Part shown: positions 34,801 through 45,970 of the stretch, piece by piece
Position numbering within the stretch: position 1 is the stretch's first letter
Layout of the letters: each line of letters starts with the position of its first letter
Assembly (NCBI RefSeq): GCF_032854445.1
Contig: NC_088298.1
Coordinates: 21,227,295-21,291,294, forward strand
DNA length: 64,000 nt
Direction: 5' to 3'
Source of the DNA: Liolophura sinensis
Taxonomy: Eukaryota > Mollusca > Polyplacophora > Chitonida > Chitonidae
Program-made: the position numbers and the translations under genes
Notes under the pieces: generated by a model
Told to the model about the DNA's origin: nothing
What the model saw: the letters and a program-made list of their open reading frames with translations, nothing else
Databases searched by the model: none

Positions 34801-36103
34801 CAAAACCGGTCAAAACGTTGATGATGTTTTCATTTTAGCTAGTAAGTACCCGTATATATTACCGTACCCTAGGGCTGGGGTTAACATGCTTGTCTTATAA
34901 GTCTTAAAGGTAAAAAAAAATCCCACTAAAATGAAGTATAGATTAGATCCTTAAACACTGTCCAGGAAAACAGTTCAATTTACTTTTATAGAATTTTGCC
35001 AACCGAATAAAATGGTTTTAAAACATCATATTCTATATTGGTTTGTTGTGACCCAGAATGTATCAGCGACGTCACATCCAGCAGCGCATTGGCTGCTGGG
35101 TCGTTGCGCCGCGCCGGCGTGCATACCACTTTGGCCCCTCATACTCCATTCGACTGTGCAGTAATAAGTATATATGTTTATGCATTTTCAAGTGATGAAA
35201 TTTAACAGCCTATGTTTGTAAGGTGGTAAACACCTAATGTGACGTCAGCGGCCATAATATCGTCAGAAAAGGTCATCGAAGAATCTGATGTTTTAAACGC
35301 ATTTTGCTAGAATGAAAAAAAAAAAGCTACAAAAATTTGACGGAACTAATTTTATAAGCGGTGTTTAATAGTTCTTCATCTGAAATATCCTTCACGTTAA
35401 TGTTTTCTTGACCTTTACAACACAGGAAGACTGGGTTCAATCCCTGCGCCGCTCACGGTAATCCTCGAATCACTGCATCCCACCGACACCTCCCTCCCCT
35501 CGTAATGCCCGTATAAGAGTTTACCATTATTCGTTTATCAGTTTGCCATTGTTGTAAAGTTTCCGAAATGCTGAACTCCTAGTTTTTGTGTCTATAGAGT
35601 TTGCCAATTTTGTTGCTTGTCCTTCCTTTATTCTGTTTACATGTCAGAAACGACATCGAAACCGTCACTTATAATAAAGAAAGAAAGCTGTCAGCTGGAA
35701 GTAATTCGTTCATTTGTTCAACCACCATCTTCTATACGTTGGGCTACGTTTGTCTCTGACAAGCTTAAATACATTTACGTACAGAGACTAAAGCCGAAAT
35801 GCTACATAAATTCTCCGTCTTTATATCCCAAAGCTATATATTTACCATATGAAATTTTAAAACTTGAATTTTTTTTTGAATGAAAAATCATGAAGAGAGA
35901 CTAGAACAAAAATGTTATACGTTCTGTTTTCTTTTCCAACAGGTAAAAATTTACCCAACGAAATTTCAAGCCGTCGTCATTTTACGAAAGTGGGGACATT
36001 GTTTTTCCGGAGAAAGTTCGACGAGTGTCATCCACTCATGCGCAGAGAAGGTGTTGTTCCTCGTGATGCATCACGTGACTCAGATTTACACAAACTGTTA
36101 TAA
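31839..36103 (+). CDS. Divergent Rab5-related GTPase lacking prenylation cysteines, five coding exons
   Basis: Exons: 31839-31974, 32975-33126, 34063-34185, 34748-34841, 35943-36103; GT-AG introns, phases 1, 0, 0, 1, the same as the Rab5-like gene 8.6 kb upstream. The joined frame is 666 nt (221 aa plus stop). Motifs: P-loop GPISVGKT (18-25), TIGASF (43-48), [10 protein letters not shown] (65-74), NKED (124-127), ETSAK (152-156). All nucleotide-binding motifs are intact and the catalytic-position Gln70 is kept, so GTP binding and hydrolysis are expected. The C-terminal tail (169-221) is basic and ends DLHKLL, with no terminal Cys; Cys197 is the only cysteine in the tail. That is abnormal for a Rab, which needs C-terminal prenyl cysteines for stable membrane attachment. 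An AATAAA lies 75 nt after the stop, supporting this as the true last exon. The ATG has a good context (AAGATGG); an out-of-frame ATG sits 11 nt upstream. Exact subfamily is uncertain (Rab5- or Rab17-like). Confidence 0.87.
33048..33660 (+). repeat. 95-bp tandem duplication of the exon 2/donor junction
   Basis: The last 79 bp of exon 2 plus the first 16 bp of intron 2 (including GTGAGT) are followed by five more copies with an exact 95-bp period. Donor-like sites fall at 33127, 33222, 33317, 33412, 33507 and 33602 (the last is GCAAGT). A partial, diverged seventh copy runs to about 33660. Confidence 0.95.
33838..33950 (+). repeat. SINE-like tail fragment
   Basis: TTTCAGTATGGCGTTAAAC followed by AATGAATAAATAAATAAA, a relative of the S1/S2 tails, in intron 2 of the second Rab gene. 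Confidence 0.5.
34395..34652 (-). repeat. SINE family S1, full length, antisense in intron 3
   Basis: Complete element, with 10-bp target duplications GATGAGGCAG at 34385-34394 and 34653-34662. Antisense to the Rab-related gene. Confidence 0.93.
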
Positions 36104-36177
36104 TGAACCATGAACTTTTTAAGCAAAATTTAGACACATTTTGCATTTTGTTCTAATGTGTTCACTATACATTTGCA

Positions 36178-36183
36178 AATAAA
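36178..36183 (+). terminator. Polyadenylation signal of the second Rab gene
   Basis: Canonical AATAAA located 75 nt after the TAA stop at 36101-36103, in AT-rich sequence. It fits a short 3' UTR for the Rab-related gene. Confidence 0.6.
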
Positions 36184-36349
36184 GATTTGAATCTCGCGTG
36201 TGTTACCTGAATAATTTTAGGAGAAAAAAAATTAAAGTTATATGCAAAACTACCTTATTTTATTTCTGTTCTGAGTAAATTAAAATATTTGTATTTTCGA
36301 ATTCTATTTCTCTAGGGTTTCATGAACCACTGGTGTAAATTTCATTCGT

Positions 36350-36674
36350 GAATTTATTTGGTTGGTGTTATACGCTGTACTAAGAATATTTCATTTATAC
36401 GACGGCGGCAAGCATTATAATGGGGAATAACGGACAAAAAAATACTTTCATTTATTTTTAAAAATATTTTTGTGAAAAAGAGTTAAAGGCGCTCAGGCGC
36501 TTGAATTCTAAGGAGGGCTTTATGGCCATACTATCAGGAAGTTGTTCAAATCTATTTACGACAATGAATGTTGGAATACCCCTTTTTACCCATGGGTAAA
36601 AGATTACTGGCCGCCATCGTATAAGTGAAATATTCTTGATTGCGGCGTAAAACAGCAATCAGATAAATAAATGT
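36350..36674. repeat. Two SINE S1 tail fragments in opposite orientation
   Basis: 36350-36431 is a minus-strand tail (GTACTAAGAATATTTCATTT). 36596-36674 is a plus-strand tail (CGTATAAGTGAAATATTC). About 165 bp of other sequence separates them. Confidence 0.7.
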
Positions 36675-36726
36675 TAATCTGGGGCTAATGAACCCTGAGT
36701 GTAAATTTCATTTGCTTACTCACTTG

Positions 36727-36905
36727 TTTGGTGTTATACGCCGTACTCAAGGAATATTCTACTTACACGACGGCGGCCAGCATTATGGTGGGAGGAGACC
36801 GGGAACAGCTCACGAGGACCCGTAAGTTGCTGAAAATCCTTCCCACGTGTGACTGGAGAGAAAGCCAGTGAGCTGGACTTGAACTCACAGCTGCGTGGGT
36901 TAGAG
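36727..36905 (-). repeat. SINE family S1, near-complete
   Basis: Tail TACGCCGTACTCAAGG, body CGGCGGCCAGCATTATGG, B-box complement GACTTGAACTCACAG. The head is lost. Confidence 0.82.
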
Positions 36906-37001
36906 GCTTATCAGCGATAGTAAATTAGTGACAATCCACGAGAAGTTTTCCAAAACAGAAAATAATAGTATGGAAACTCACATCGCTGGCATCTAACATT
37001 A

Positions 37002-37161
37002 TTCCTCTCCGGCCGTACGTGGGAAGGTCTGTCAGCAACCTGCGGATGGTCGTGGGTTTCCCCCGGGTTCTGCCGGGTTTCCTCCCACCATAAAGCTGGC
37101 CGCCGTCCTATAAGTGAAATATTCTTGAGTATGGCGTAAAACACCAATCAAATAAATAAAT
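37002..37161 (+). repeat. SINE family S1, 3' half
   Basis: CCTCTCCGGCCGTACGTGGG through the tail and (AAAT)n. Followed at 37162-37215 by a minus-strand tail fragment. Confidence 0.82.
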
Positions 37162-37616
37162 ATTTGCTAGCGGTTTTACGCCGTGCTCAAGAATATTTGA
37201 CTTATAAGGTGGTGGGCAGCACAGGGACTGAATTATTCTCCCTTTTGTTTCAACCAATTAAAGAGGAAGCAACGGTGACTGTACATTGTTTTCGGGACTT
37301 TCAATACTCCATGTGGTGACACTTAGTTTACATATAACTTTCCAGTGCCAGCTAGGTGGTTCATCTTGATTGTTCACAGGCATTTGACGATATGTATAAA
37401 CCTGCGTGGATGTAGATTTCTTCTGATTCGCATGTCACAGATTCGTAACAAGTTTGGTTTAGTATTCTGCAGAACCAGAGAAATTTAGGGTGGTATAAAA
37501 AAGTAGCGCGGCAATTTCATCGGACAAACTTGTATAAGGTTTTCCAAAGTAAAGCTAAATATCGAAAATAAAACACACCACGTGTTGATTATTGTACTTC
37601 ACTGAAAATTGTAAAC

Positions 37617-37815
37617 TTATTTATTTGACTGGTGGTCTACGCCGTGCTGAAGAATATTTCACTTATACGACCGCTGTCAGCATTATAGGATTGGTGTTTT
37701 ACGCAGTACTAAAGAATATTTTACCTTAGCGACTGCCGCCAGTATTATGGTGGGATTTTATTTATTTGATGGGTGTTTTACGCCGGATTCAAGAATATCA
37801 TATAATGGTTTGAGG
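37617..37815 (-). repeat. Cluster of SINE S1 tail fragments
   Basis: Three minus-strand tail pieces in a row (37625, 37686, 37762), each with GGTGTTTTACGC- or GGTCTACGCCG-type starts. Confidence 0.65.
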
Positions 37816-39046
37816 GAACTCGTCAGAGCCAAGGGGAATCACTCTCTGTCTTTAAGGGATAACAAAGGTTAGAGGAGTGTGACTTTGAAAACAAAATGTA
37901 GTTTCACGAACACGGGCGGAACTGCAAAGTAGTAAAGCGTGAAGGCCGTGTTGGAATAACGTGAAATAACCAGTTTTAAGTCTTACCCACTAAAAACGAA
38001 CAAACCATCCTAAAAGTTTGCCACGCATGACAGTTTTCATCCTTTCGTGAAAATATTCTGTGAGGTATGTAGATCCATGCTTTCAGTATAATGTCGAGTG
38101 TGAGAATACACAACAGTTCCACGCCGAATTTTAAAAATTTAACAGATCGTAGGTGGACAGCCGCCATTTCACCTTCTATGAATGTACTTATTCGGCATTT
38201 CACACCCCGTGCTTACCTTTAACTAGAAGCCAAACAACAATGGACCCTGATGTTGTGGTTTCGTGGTTTTATTGTCTATTTCATTTTAAATACAAAAATG
38301 TTCACATATTCAAAAACGATTACGAGAACAATTTTATTAGAACAATTTATAAGACGAGAACAATTTATAAGCAGAGTTTACACTCTGCCTATGGACAAGA
38401 TTATCATTACGTGGATTAAAACTTCGATTTTCACTGGTTCTTTCCTTGTATTTTTAGGATTTGCACTGCCTTAGCAAAATGTTGAATATTGTTACTAGCA
38501 GGCTTTGTAGAGATTTGACAAACACGGGTTTTTCCATAACGTCATGAGGTCATGGATTTAAAATTTTTGAGAAAGCGCACAAATCCTCGCATTTTTGTCT
38601 GGACCCTCGACATGATCTCGTGCCGAGAGTAAGTGCTGATCTCTCAAAATACAAGCAGATCGTCAGCGCTTCTAAAGAGATTCTTACTGACGCCCTCACA
38701 ACAACAACAACAGCAACACTGACAATGGCGATCAATGTCCTCTCTACAATCTCCGGTATACTGCTACGTTTATTCCTCCCAACCACACTATCGTTCACTA
38801 CAGTTCACAACCATGCCTCCCTGTCGGTGTAATCATACAATCGCCCCTTGTTAAGTTGAATAGCTTCGATTTCACTCGTTTTAAACAAAATTCATGCGGT
38901 CTTGCATGTAAGAATGTTCACAATTCAACCAAAAAAGCCACTAGACCGAGACCGTTTCGTCAAAATCCCTCAAAATGAGATCATGGTAGTCATTTTTCAG
39001 GTGACACACTTGTCTCCCTTGTTTATAACTCCCCAATGAGGAGTCG
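37816..39046. other. Region between the convergent Rab-related gene and TAF5
   Basis: No repeat of the described families. Includes the TAF5 3' UTR. The open frames near 38153-38474 and 38550-38832 have no known domain. Confidence 0.5.
38769..38774 (-). terminator. Candidate polyadenylation signal for TAF5
   Basis: TTTATT on the plus strand reads AATAAA on the minus strand, 273 nt beyond the TAF5 stop codon. The position is plausible but the match is only a hexamer. Confidence 0.3.
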
Positions 39047-42000
39047 TCATGAAGGCACATAAGGTCCACAAGCCAGCAATAAGTTCCTACGCGTGAAATG
39101 GAGATTCAAAACAGGCGTGTTTTTCGTTCGGTAAGAACCAATCAGCAGCTTAGGGTTGTTGTTTCTGAAATAAAGAAAAACAAATAAAAAAAAACAATGA
39201 ACAAGTGTGTACAAATTTTCAGGAAAAATTTCCCCCAAACATTTCGGTCAGTAATTTAAGCTGTTCTTTAATTTAAACTAAAGAGATCCTTGTATTACCC
39301 TGAGTTTGTGAACGTTTTCTCGAATGTATACATCTTCTTGTCTTTATTTCAGGGATGTTTTACGCTGTACATAAGAATATTTCACTACTATTTCATACAA
39401 GTCCGGTTTAAAAATGTGGTAGGGGGGATACAAACCCACACAAAGCTGAAGCTAAACCAGGGGTAGCTGGGTTCGAACCTTCACTTCGTAGGTGAAGGGT
39501 GAGTGAGCCCTCCCACAGCCTTCAATCCACCAACACCAACTGAGGTCAGTACTTACACGATGAGTGAGGAAGGAATGCTGGCGTCACCGTCCGTGTCCAT
39601 CTCCGTCAATACCAGGTTCATGTCCCATAACTTCACAGTACTATCCAGTCCACCTGGTTAACAGAGCCACAAACTCGTATATTTATTTACTTATTTATTT
39701 CATTTAATTGGTGTTTAAAGTTACTATAAAGATTTTTTTAAAACTTATGCAACGGTGATAAGATTACAGGCTTAGTAAATCTGAGAATCAGGAGACGAAG
39801 TAAACCACTGCACTTCACCACGGGCCACTTTTTTTTTTTAAATTCACAGCGGAATCAGCGAGAGCTGGATTTGAGCCTGCGACCTCATGGGTCAGGTACC
39901 CACAATTTATGATCGGTCAGGTACCGCTAATTTATGATCGGTCAGGTACCCCTAATTTATGATTTACAGGAGACGAAAGAGTCAACATGTGCCATATGTA
40001 ACACAACAAGCGAGAAAGGTTTGTTTTGAGTTTCTAACATGTGTGAAAACCGTGAATTCACTGCTGTTTTCCAGTGAAGAAAGACAACGGCTTAATGTAA
40101 AATTCCATGACTTTTCAGGCCGTGATATTTTATTCCGCATCACACTTTGCTTTCATTGTCCGTTTGACATCACACATTTGCATACTCGGAAGTCTGTCTA
40201 AATTTGACTCAGTGGAGTGCATCACCCCTGTTTGGGCTTGGAAAACGCCATCCATTCATATTTATTCACTCACTTATTCACTAAATCTGACTCAACGTTC
40301 AAAGGGCTCTCCATGAAGTCTCCTTGTACTTCATACATGGCGCTTTGTGCAACAATCAAGGCGCAGCATTGGCAGTGCGTTTTTTTTTTCAGAAATATGT
40401 CAGCAATTAACCTAACCCTCACCTGAAGCCAGTACTCCACCCCCTCGGCTGAAGCAGAGACTGTAAACTGTGTCCGCGTGTGAGACAAACTGTGCCACCA
40501 TTACTCCGGAGGAGAGGTCCCACAGTAAGATCACCTTATCCCGACCTGTGATAAAACAGATAATAACCTAGAAAAGGCTCCGTTCATTCGACTGGAAACC
40601 AATGTTGTCAAAGTGATAGAATCACAATTACTACTGTTTTTATCTGCAAGGTAATTCTTGGTGTTTGTTTCGTTTTAGATCGTGAGGTGCATTTCTGAAA
40701 TGCTCAAGTGTCAACGGGTTGTGAACGTATATCGGTCATTTTACCTTGTTATTTATTTTCTTTGCGTCTATATGCTGAAGAACTCAAGACTTGGTAGCAA
40801 GGCTACTAAAGGGTTAGCGTGCAGGAGAAGTTGTGAATTTTGTAATTAATATGTACACAGAGCATTCACGATGGCACATCCTCCTCGTGTCATTGTGCTA
40901 TACATATGTGCAAAACCTGAGCCCAATACATGCAATACTCTTTCCGACGTTTACTTTAACAATGCATTCATTCATTATTGGACGTTGATGCCGAAGCTTG
41001 GGGTAATTAAGACATAAGCTACTAAAAATGTAAAGTAATTCAAATCCATGACATCCTGGTTTTCAACCTTCACTGTTCCACTTCTTTCAATGGTATTTAG
41101 ACGTTGAGTTGGATAATATAACAAACATATGGATCACAGCTTCTACTTATTCACTGAGCGACGTTTCATGCTTGAGAACGGTATTACCATCTACATGAAT
41201 ACTCAAACGTCGCTCACTGAATCGGTAGACGTTGTGATCCATATATTTGTTATGTGAAGTGCTCCATACTCTATTTCTTCATTTCTACCTAGGGTTTTAG
41301 CAGAATGAAGTGTGTACCAAATATCAGCCTATCTGACTGTGTGGTATCAAGTCCTATACAACGCATAGTAATTTTATTTATTTATTTAATAGGTGTTTTA
41401 CGCCGTCCTCAAGAGTATTTAACTTATAGGACGCCGATCAGCATTATGATGGGAGGATACCGGGCAGAGCGCACAGAGAAAATTTATGAGAAGAATTAGA
41501 CCGTGGTATTCTGTCATTACAGGCTCAGCCACCAAACCTGAATCAACCTAAAGACGCATTGTTGGAAGTGTGAGCCAATATTCCAGGTGAAAGACGTTGC
41601 TAACCTGGTGACAAGCATGTCACGACGTTTGAAAGCCACTATTCACGGAAGAGAAGGGCACACGAAGTACTAATGTTCATCATTACAGCTCATCATTCGC
41701 AATAAATCATATCGAATGCTGAGAGATGGTTTTACAAATAATATTGCCATTTATGCATGTGCTTCTCCGTACACATTTTCAAAACACGCGTAACAGGCTT
41801 ACTCAAAATGGCCGTTTTATTTTTTGACCAAATAAGCGATCGTGGTGAAATTATTGTCATTTCTGAAGTGCTATAAGAGAGAGAATAGAGAAATATAAAC
41901 AGTAAATGTTATTCTTATCAACATTATTTCATGCGACGCTCTCAAACTTCTGCAACAAGATATAATCTTATACGCACCAACCATTTTGGCAAAGACTGTG

Positions 42001-42540
42001 TGGTTAAACATCAAGTAAATCTCTTATACAGATTCTGTAAAACAATATTTTAAAGAACGCAAACAAAAGCAGTCTGATTTGGTCTTCAGAGATACGTTGA
42101 TTTACATGTGAATGCTGCTTTCTAAGACATGCCTTACCTGCTGATGCCAGATACTTCCCGTCAGGCGAGAAGCACAATGTGTGAACAGTTCCCTGAAATA
42201 CGGCAATAAACAAATTTTAATTCACCACATGAGAAGTCACACTAAACACATGATATGTGTGAATTATAAAACTCCTAACAACCCAATGTGAATCCTCCCC
42301 TTACTGTCTAATTGCCATATATACAAACTTCATATCTTTTGTGCTTTTATCACGGATTGATGCCATATATATGTTTATTCAAATATTTCTTAGTTCAACA
42401 CAAAGTTATCTCCCTTGGTACTGCACCTTGTGTCCTGTCATCACCCGCACACATTCTCCATTGAGGACATCCCAGAGACGAACCGTCCGGTCGCTGGAGC
42501 CCGTGGCCACGTAGTTGGAGTTTGGATGGAACAATACGCT
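39047..42540 (-). CDS. TAF5: TAF5 (TFIID WD40 subunit), last five exons only
   Basis: Exons in transcript order on the minus strand: 42540-42427, 42192-42138, 40545-40423, 39653-39557, 39164-39047 (stop TGA at 39049-39047). All introns are GT-AG and the phases join into 507 nt (168 residues plus stop). The peptide carries WD40 signatures: [43 protein letters not shown]. The C-terminus reads [16 protein letters not shown], matching the known TAF5 ending (FTRRNLVLAAGAYSPQ in human) rather than the TAF5L paralogue. TAF5 is the scaffold WD40 protein of TFIID, in the nucleus, and nucleates histone-fold TAF assembly. Human TAF5 is about 800 aa, so only the last part of the beta-propeller is here. 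No exon for the NTD2/LisH part or the earlier WD repeats was found between 42541 and 64000. The gene is convergent with the Rab gene on the left. Confidence 0.9.
39350..39525 (-). repeat. tRNA-derived SINE, short type, TAF5 intron
   Basis: Tail TTTTACGCTGTACATAAG at left; B-box complement GGGTTCGAACC at 39468-39480. Lies between the last two TAF5 exons. Confidence 0.55.
39679..39965 (-). repeat. SINE-like copy ending in a 26-bp triplication
   Basis: TTAATTGGTGTTTAAAG tail, then GGATTTGAGCCTGCGACC (B-box complement), then three copies of GGTCAGGTACCCCTAATTTA-type units (39892-39965). It is in the TAF5 intron upstream of the penultimate exon. Confidence 0.6.
41118..41260. repeat. Foldback element with about 49-bp arms
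   Basis: The left arm begins ATAACAAACATATGGATCAC and the right arm is its near complement, ending GTGATCCATATATTTGTTAT. The arms are about 85% matched with a 44-nt spacer. In a TAF5 intron. Confidence 0.82.
41374..41476 (-). repeat. SINE family S1, tail fragment
   Basis: Minus-strand tail TACGCCGTCCTCAAGAGTAT and body start. In a TAF5 intron. Confidence 0.72.
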
Positions 42541-42853
42541 CTGTGGAGAATAAAGGAAAACACAGTTCAGCTTGTTTGTTTATTTGCTGTCTTACCGATA
42601 ATCAACCGACTATTTGTTTCGGGTTATTCAAGCTGCATGAGCTATGAGGAAAAACGAATCTTGTCCCAAGAATAACCATTTTCTACATCTTGGTCCACAC
42701 GTCCTGCCCACAGCATCAAGCCACGTCGGGTGAGACTGGTTTAATATATGTATGTTGGGGTGTGGCTAGTCATAATAAACATAGATAAAGGGGCGAGCTG
42801 ATGAGATATACAATAATACGATGAGATATACATAATAATCTTTACCGAAATAA

Positions 42854-43094
42854 TTTATTTATTTATCTATTTGATTGTTTGATTGTGTTTTACGCCGTGC
42901 TCAAGAATATTTCACTTATACGATGGCGGCCAGAATTATGGTGGGTGGAAACCGGGCTCGGGGGAAAACCACGACCATCCGCAGGTTGCTGTCAGACCTT
43001 CTCACGTACGGCCGGACAGGAAGCCAGCATGAGCTGGACTTGAACTCACAGCGACCGCATTGGTGAGAGACTCCTAAGTCATTACGCTGCGCTA
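42854..43094 (-). repeat. SINE family S1, 5'-truncated, with target duplications
   Basis: Body and B box are intact, but the element stops at CATTACGCTGCGCTA, losing roughly the first 25 nt of the head. Perfect 12-bp duplications TTACCGAAATAA lie at 42842-42853 and 43095-43106. Confidence 0.9.
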
Positions 43095-43106
43095 TTACCG
43101 AAATAA

Positions 43107-44785
43107 AGGTTTACTCTGGAAATATAACAATGTTACTGTAAGACTATAACCAAATCATCAATTGTTTTCTCCTGGAATATATCCCATAATTGACGTGACT
43201 TTCAAGATTACTTCAGTCAAATCACGACCCTGGCTGCTTTCAACGGACTGGTTCCATTCTCGACATATTCTATAGTGATAGCTCACTGGAACGTCATGAC
43301 GTGGACACCAGATGCGACACCCAACGTATGCAGTCACAATACACTGTACCGAAGCAACACATGACGATGTAATGACTTTACCATTGTAGTATTGTCTGTG
43401 GGCATAACAAGGGAACGAGAACCGCAGAACCGCGCAACATTTTAGGACTATATTGCCAAAATAGCGGTCCTGAATCGTTAAAGAGAAATAAACGTTACAA
43501 GTAAGCCTGTGAGCATTATTTGACATACAGTTCCCCTGAAGCATATCAACTACTCCTTAATATGAAACACTCCTCTTCGTTGACATTCATTTCGTACCCA
43601 AATCCCCCTTGATTTTCCTATAGGGAACAAGAGGTGCAAAAATTTAGTATTTCAGCGACTCAATGGCGTATAGTCTGTGTACGAGAGCTGACGCTATACG
43701 CGTCAGAGGTGTGGGTTTTGAGAAGAAGAATACAGGGATCTACCGTCTACAAAATATTATCTCTACAACAACGCGATATCGCACGCACACTGCAACTGGC
43801 CTCTATTACCTTTGTTTTTAAACGTTTTTGTTTTCGTTTCAACAGAGGGAGTACCTTTGTCATCTCCGTTGCAAATTTACATTAATCAAGGTTTGAAAAT
43901 GGGGTGATATATTCTTTTGTGATAAATGTTTTTTTCTCTCTGAGTATAGGAACAAAAGGGAGCCCTTGACTAGTTGATCCATTTGTTAAATGTATCCAGA
44001 AGCCAATGAACAACTGTTGATGTACCAAAGACCGACATAATGCAATTTTTTTATTATTACATATATCAATCTCTATACTTCGATGCGGCTTTCTATTACA
44101 AGGGGAGGTAACTGTGCACCACATAAACAAAAGAATGATTTTGGGGGTTTGTCCCAAAAATGAATCATGAAATTACAATAACCTTATCAAAAATGTTGGG
44201 AAAAATCCGACAAAATTTCCACAACTTTAGGGTAAATTGTCATTTTCGACAACTGTGAAAGGTTACTTCTCAAAACTTTCCTCGAATCTGTACTTACTTG
44301 AAGTCCCACGTATTCCATACGGGAAATTCAATTTACGGACAAAAACTGATCGCTTATACTTTATCGTGTTCGCATCAAAATTTTTGACCCCCAAATGTTG
44401 CCGATGTGACTGGGAGAACCAATGAATGCATACCCAAATTGATCTGAACGTGAACCACGTGTATAATAAGACGAAGAGCTATCGATTCTGATCGACTGTT
44501 TACTGGTGACATCACACAATCTATATCACGCTCTGCAGTTGACTTCGAATACCTCCAACTCAACGTCAGAACGCTCTTCAAAATGTCTTATACGCCACCA
44601 ATACAGCTCATATTCATGTTTTTTTTTTTTTTTACATGCCTGATATGAACATATGTTGTTAAGTCCGTTAACAGTGAATTTGTCATATGTGGCATTTTGA
44701 ATGTTACACAATCCCATTTCAAAACATCATGGAAATTATCGCCAGGCACGTCTGTAAGATATGGCTAGTCTAATATTATTTGTAT
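43107..44785. other. Stretch with no supported feature upstream of the TAF5 exons
   Basis: Contains an unbroken 128-codon minus-strand frame (43158-43544) with no recognised domain. No TAF5-like WD40 exon was found. Confidence 0.5.
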
Positions 44786-44789
44786 ATTA

Positions 44790-45970
44790 CCCCAGTCGCA
44801 TTGGTAACGTGGGGACAAAAATTAATTTGATTAATGCTTAACCATCGAAATTTTCATTTAACTCCCACTTCACCGTTCATCACAACTATATCAGCGCTAT
44901 ATCATTGGCGTGGGCCCTCAAAAACTGATGTGTGTAAAGTACTATTTTTAAATTTTTAAATTACTTGTTTGTTTTGATTTCGACCAGCAATGAATAAAAC
45001 ATATACGCCCAATTATTCCTTGTTTTTAAAGACTTTTTCATCATAAAATCTTCCAATGTCTTGTTACACCTCACAAGATACGATCACAGCCGGAGAATGT
45101 ATGCATAATTGGACACTGTCACAGAAATTGCATGGCAGAAGGTTTGTAACGTGTAAAAGTCTGATATTAGTTTGCATGTACCCCAGTTACTTTGGTAACG
45201 TGGGGACAAAAATTGATTTGATTGGTGTTTAACAATCGAATATTTCACTTAACTCTGCGCAGTCGTTCAGTACAGTTGTACCACACTCACCCGTACCCAA
45301 GGTGTAGGCCCTAAGAGCTGCCACAAGCACATGAACAACATAAACCAGCGTAAATCACGGATGCCTCCAGAACATGAAAGTAATTTAAATGACTGGTTTC
45401 TACAAGCTTTTTACTCAGAAAATATTTGATACTATTGTTGTAATTATCAGAAAAAGCCAACCCCAAGCAGATGAAAAATGTCTCCCTAGACGAGCACCGC
45501 CTATCCTGCGTAATTCGTTGATATTGTACGAATTACTATTCACAGTTGTATAACCTGATATTACTTTGATAAGTACCCCAGTTACATTGGTAACGTGGGG
45601 ACAAAAATTAATTTGATTGATGTTTTACAATCGAATATTTCACTGAATACACGGAGGTCGTTCAACACACTTATATAAGCGCTATACGTGCCCAATGCGT
45701 GGGCCCTAAGACGTGTCAAAAACACACGGGTTTCAAGAAACAATGTAAATCACGGATTGTTTCAGTACGAGTATATTTCAAGTGCCTAGTTTTTAAAATA
45801 TTTTTAACGAGAAAATCTTTGACATTTCTGTTATAATTATCAGCAAAACCACATGTATAAGTATGTGAAAGGCGAAAAGCGAAGATGAGTGCCTGTAAGG
45901 CGTTAACTATCTGGCAGTATTGTTTTTCATGAGTCCCAGTTACTTTTTCTTTTTTTTTTCTTTGTAATTA
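44790..45970 (-). repeat. Element R, about 393-bp tandem units
   Basis: The core CCCCAGTTAC...TTGGTAACGTGGGG recurs at 44790, 45181 and 45576 (spacing 391 and 395) and in degraded form near 45935. Each is followed by GGACAAAAATTAATTTGATT and a GTGGGCCCTAAGA block about 100-150 bp on. Strand is set by the SINE-like tail, which reads on the minus strand. Confidence 0.88.

Noticed and set aside
43158-43544. 128-codon open frame on the minus strand, the longest unexplained frame in the window
   Set aside because: No recognisable domain, no convincing splice-linked partner exons, and composition like the surrounding intergenic DNA. Not called as a gene without transcript support.
43634-43885. Possible reverse-transcriptase-like fragment (LYASEVWVLRRR resembles the LINE RT region around LYGSE.W.L)
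   Set aside because: The match is one short patch, with no catalytic motif and no flanking LINE domains. Too weak to claim.
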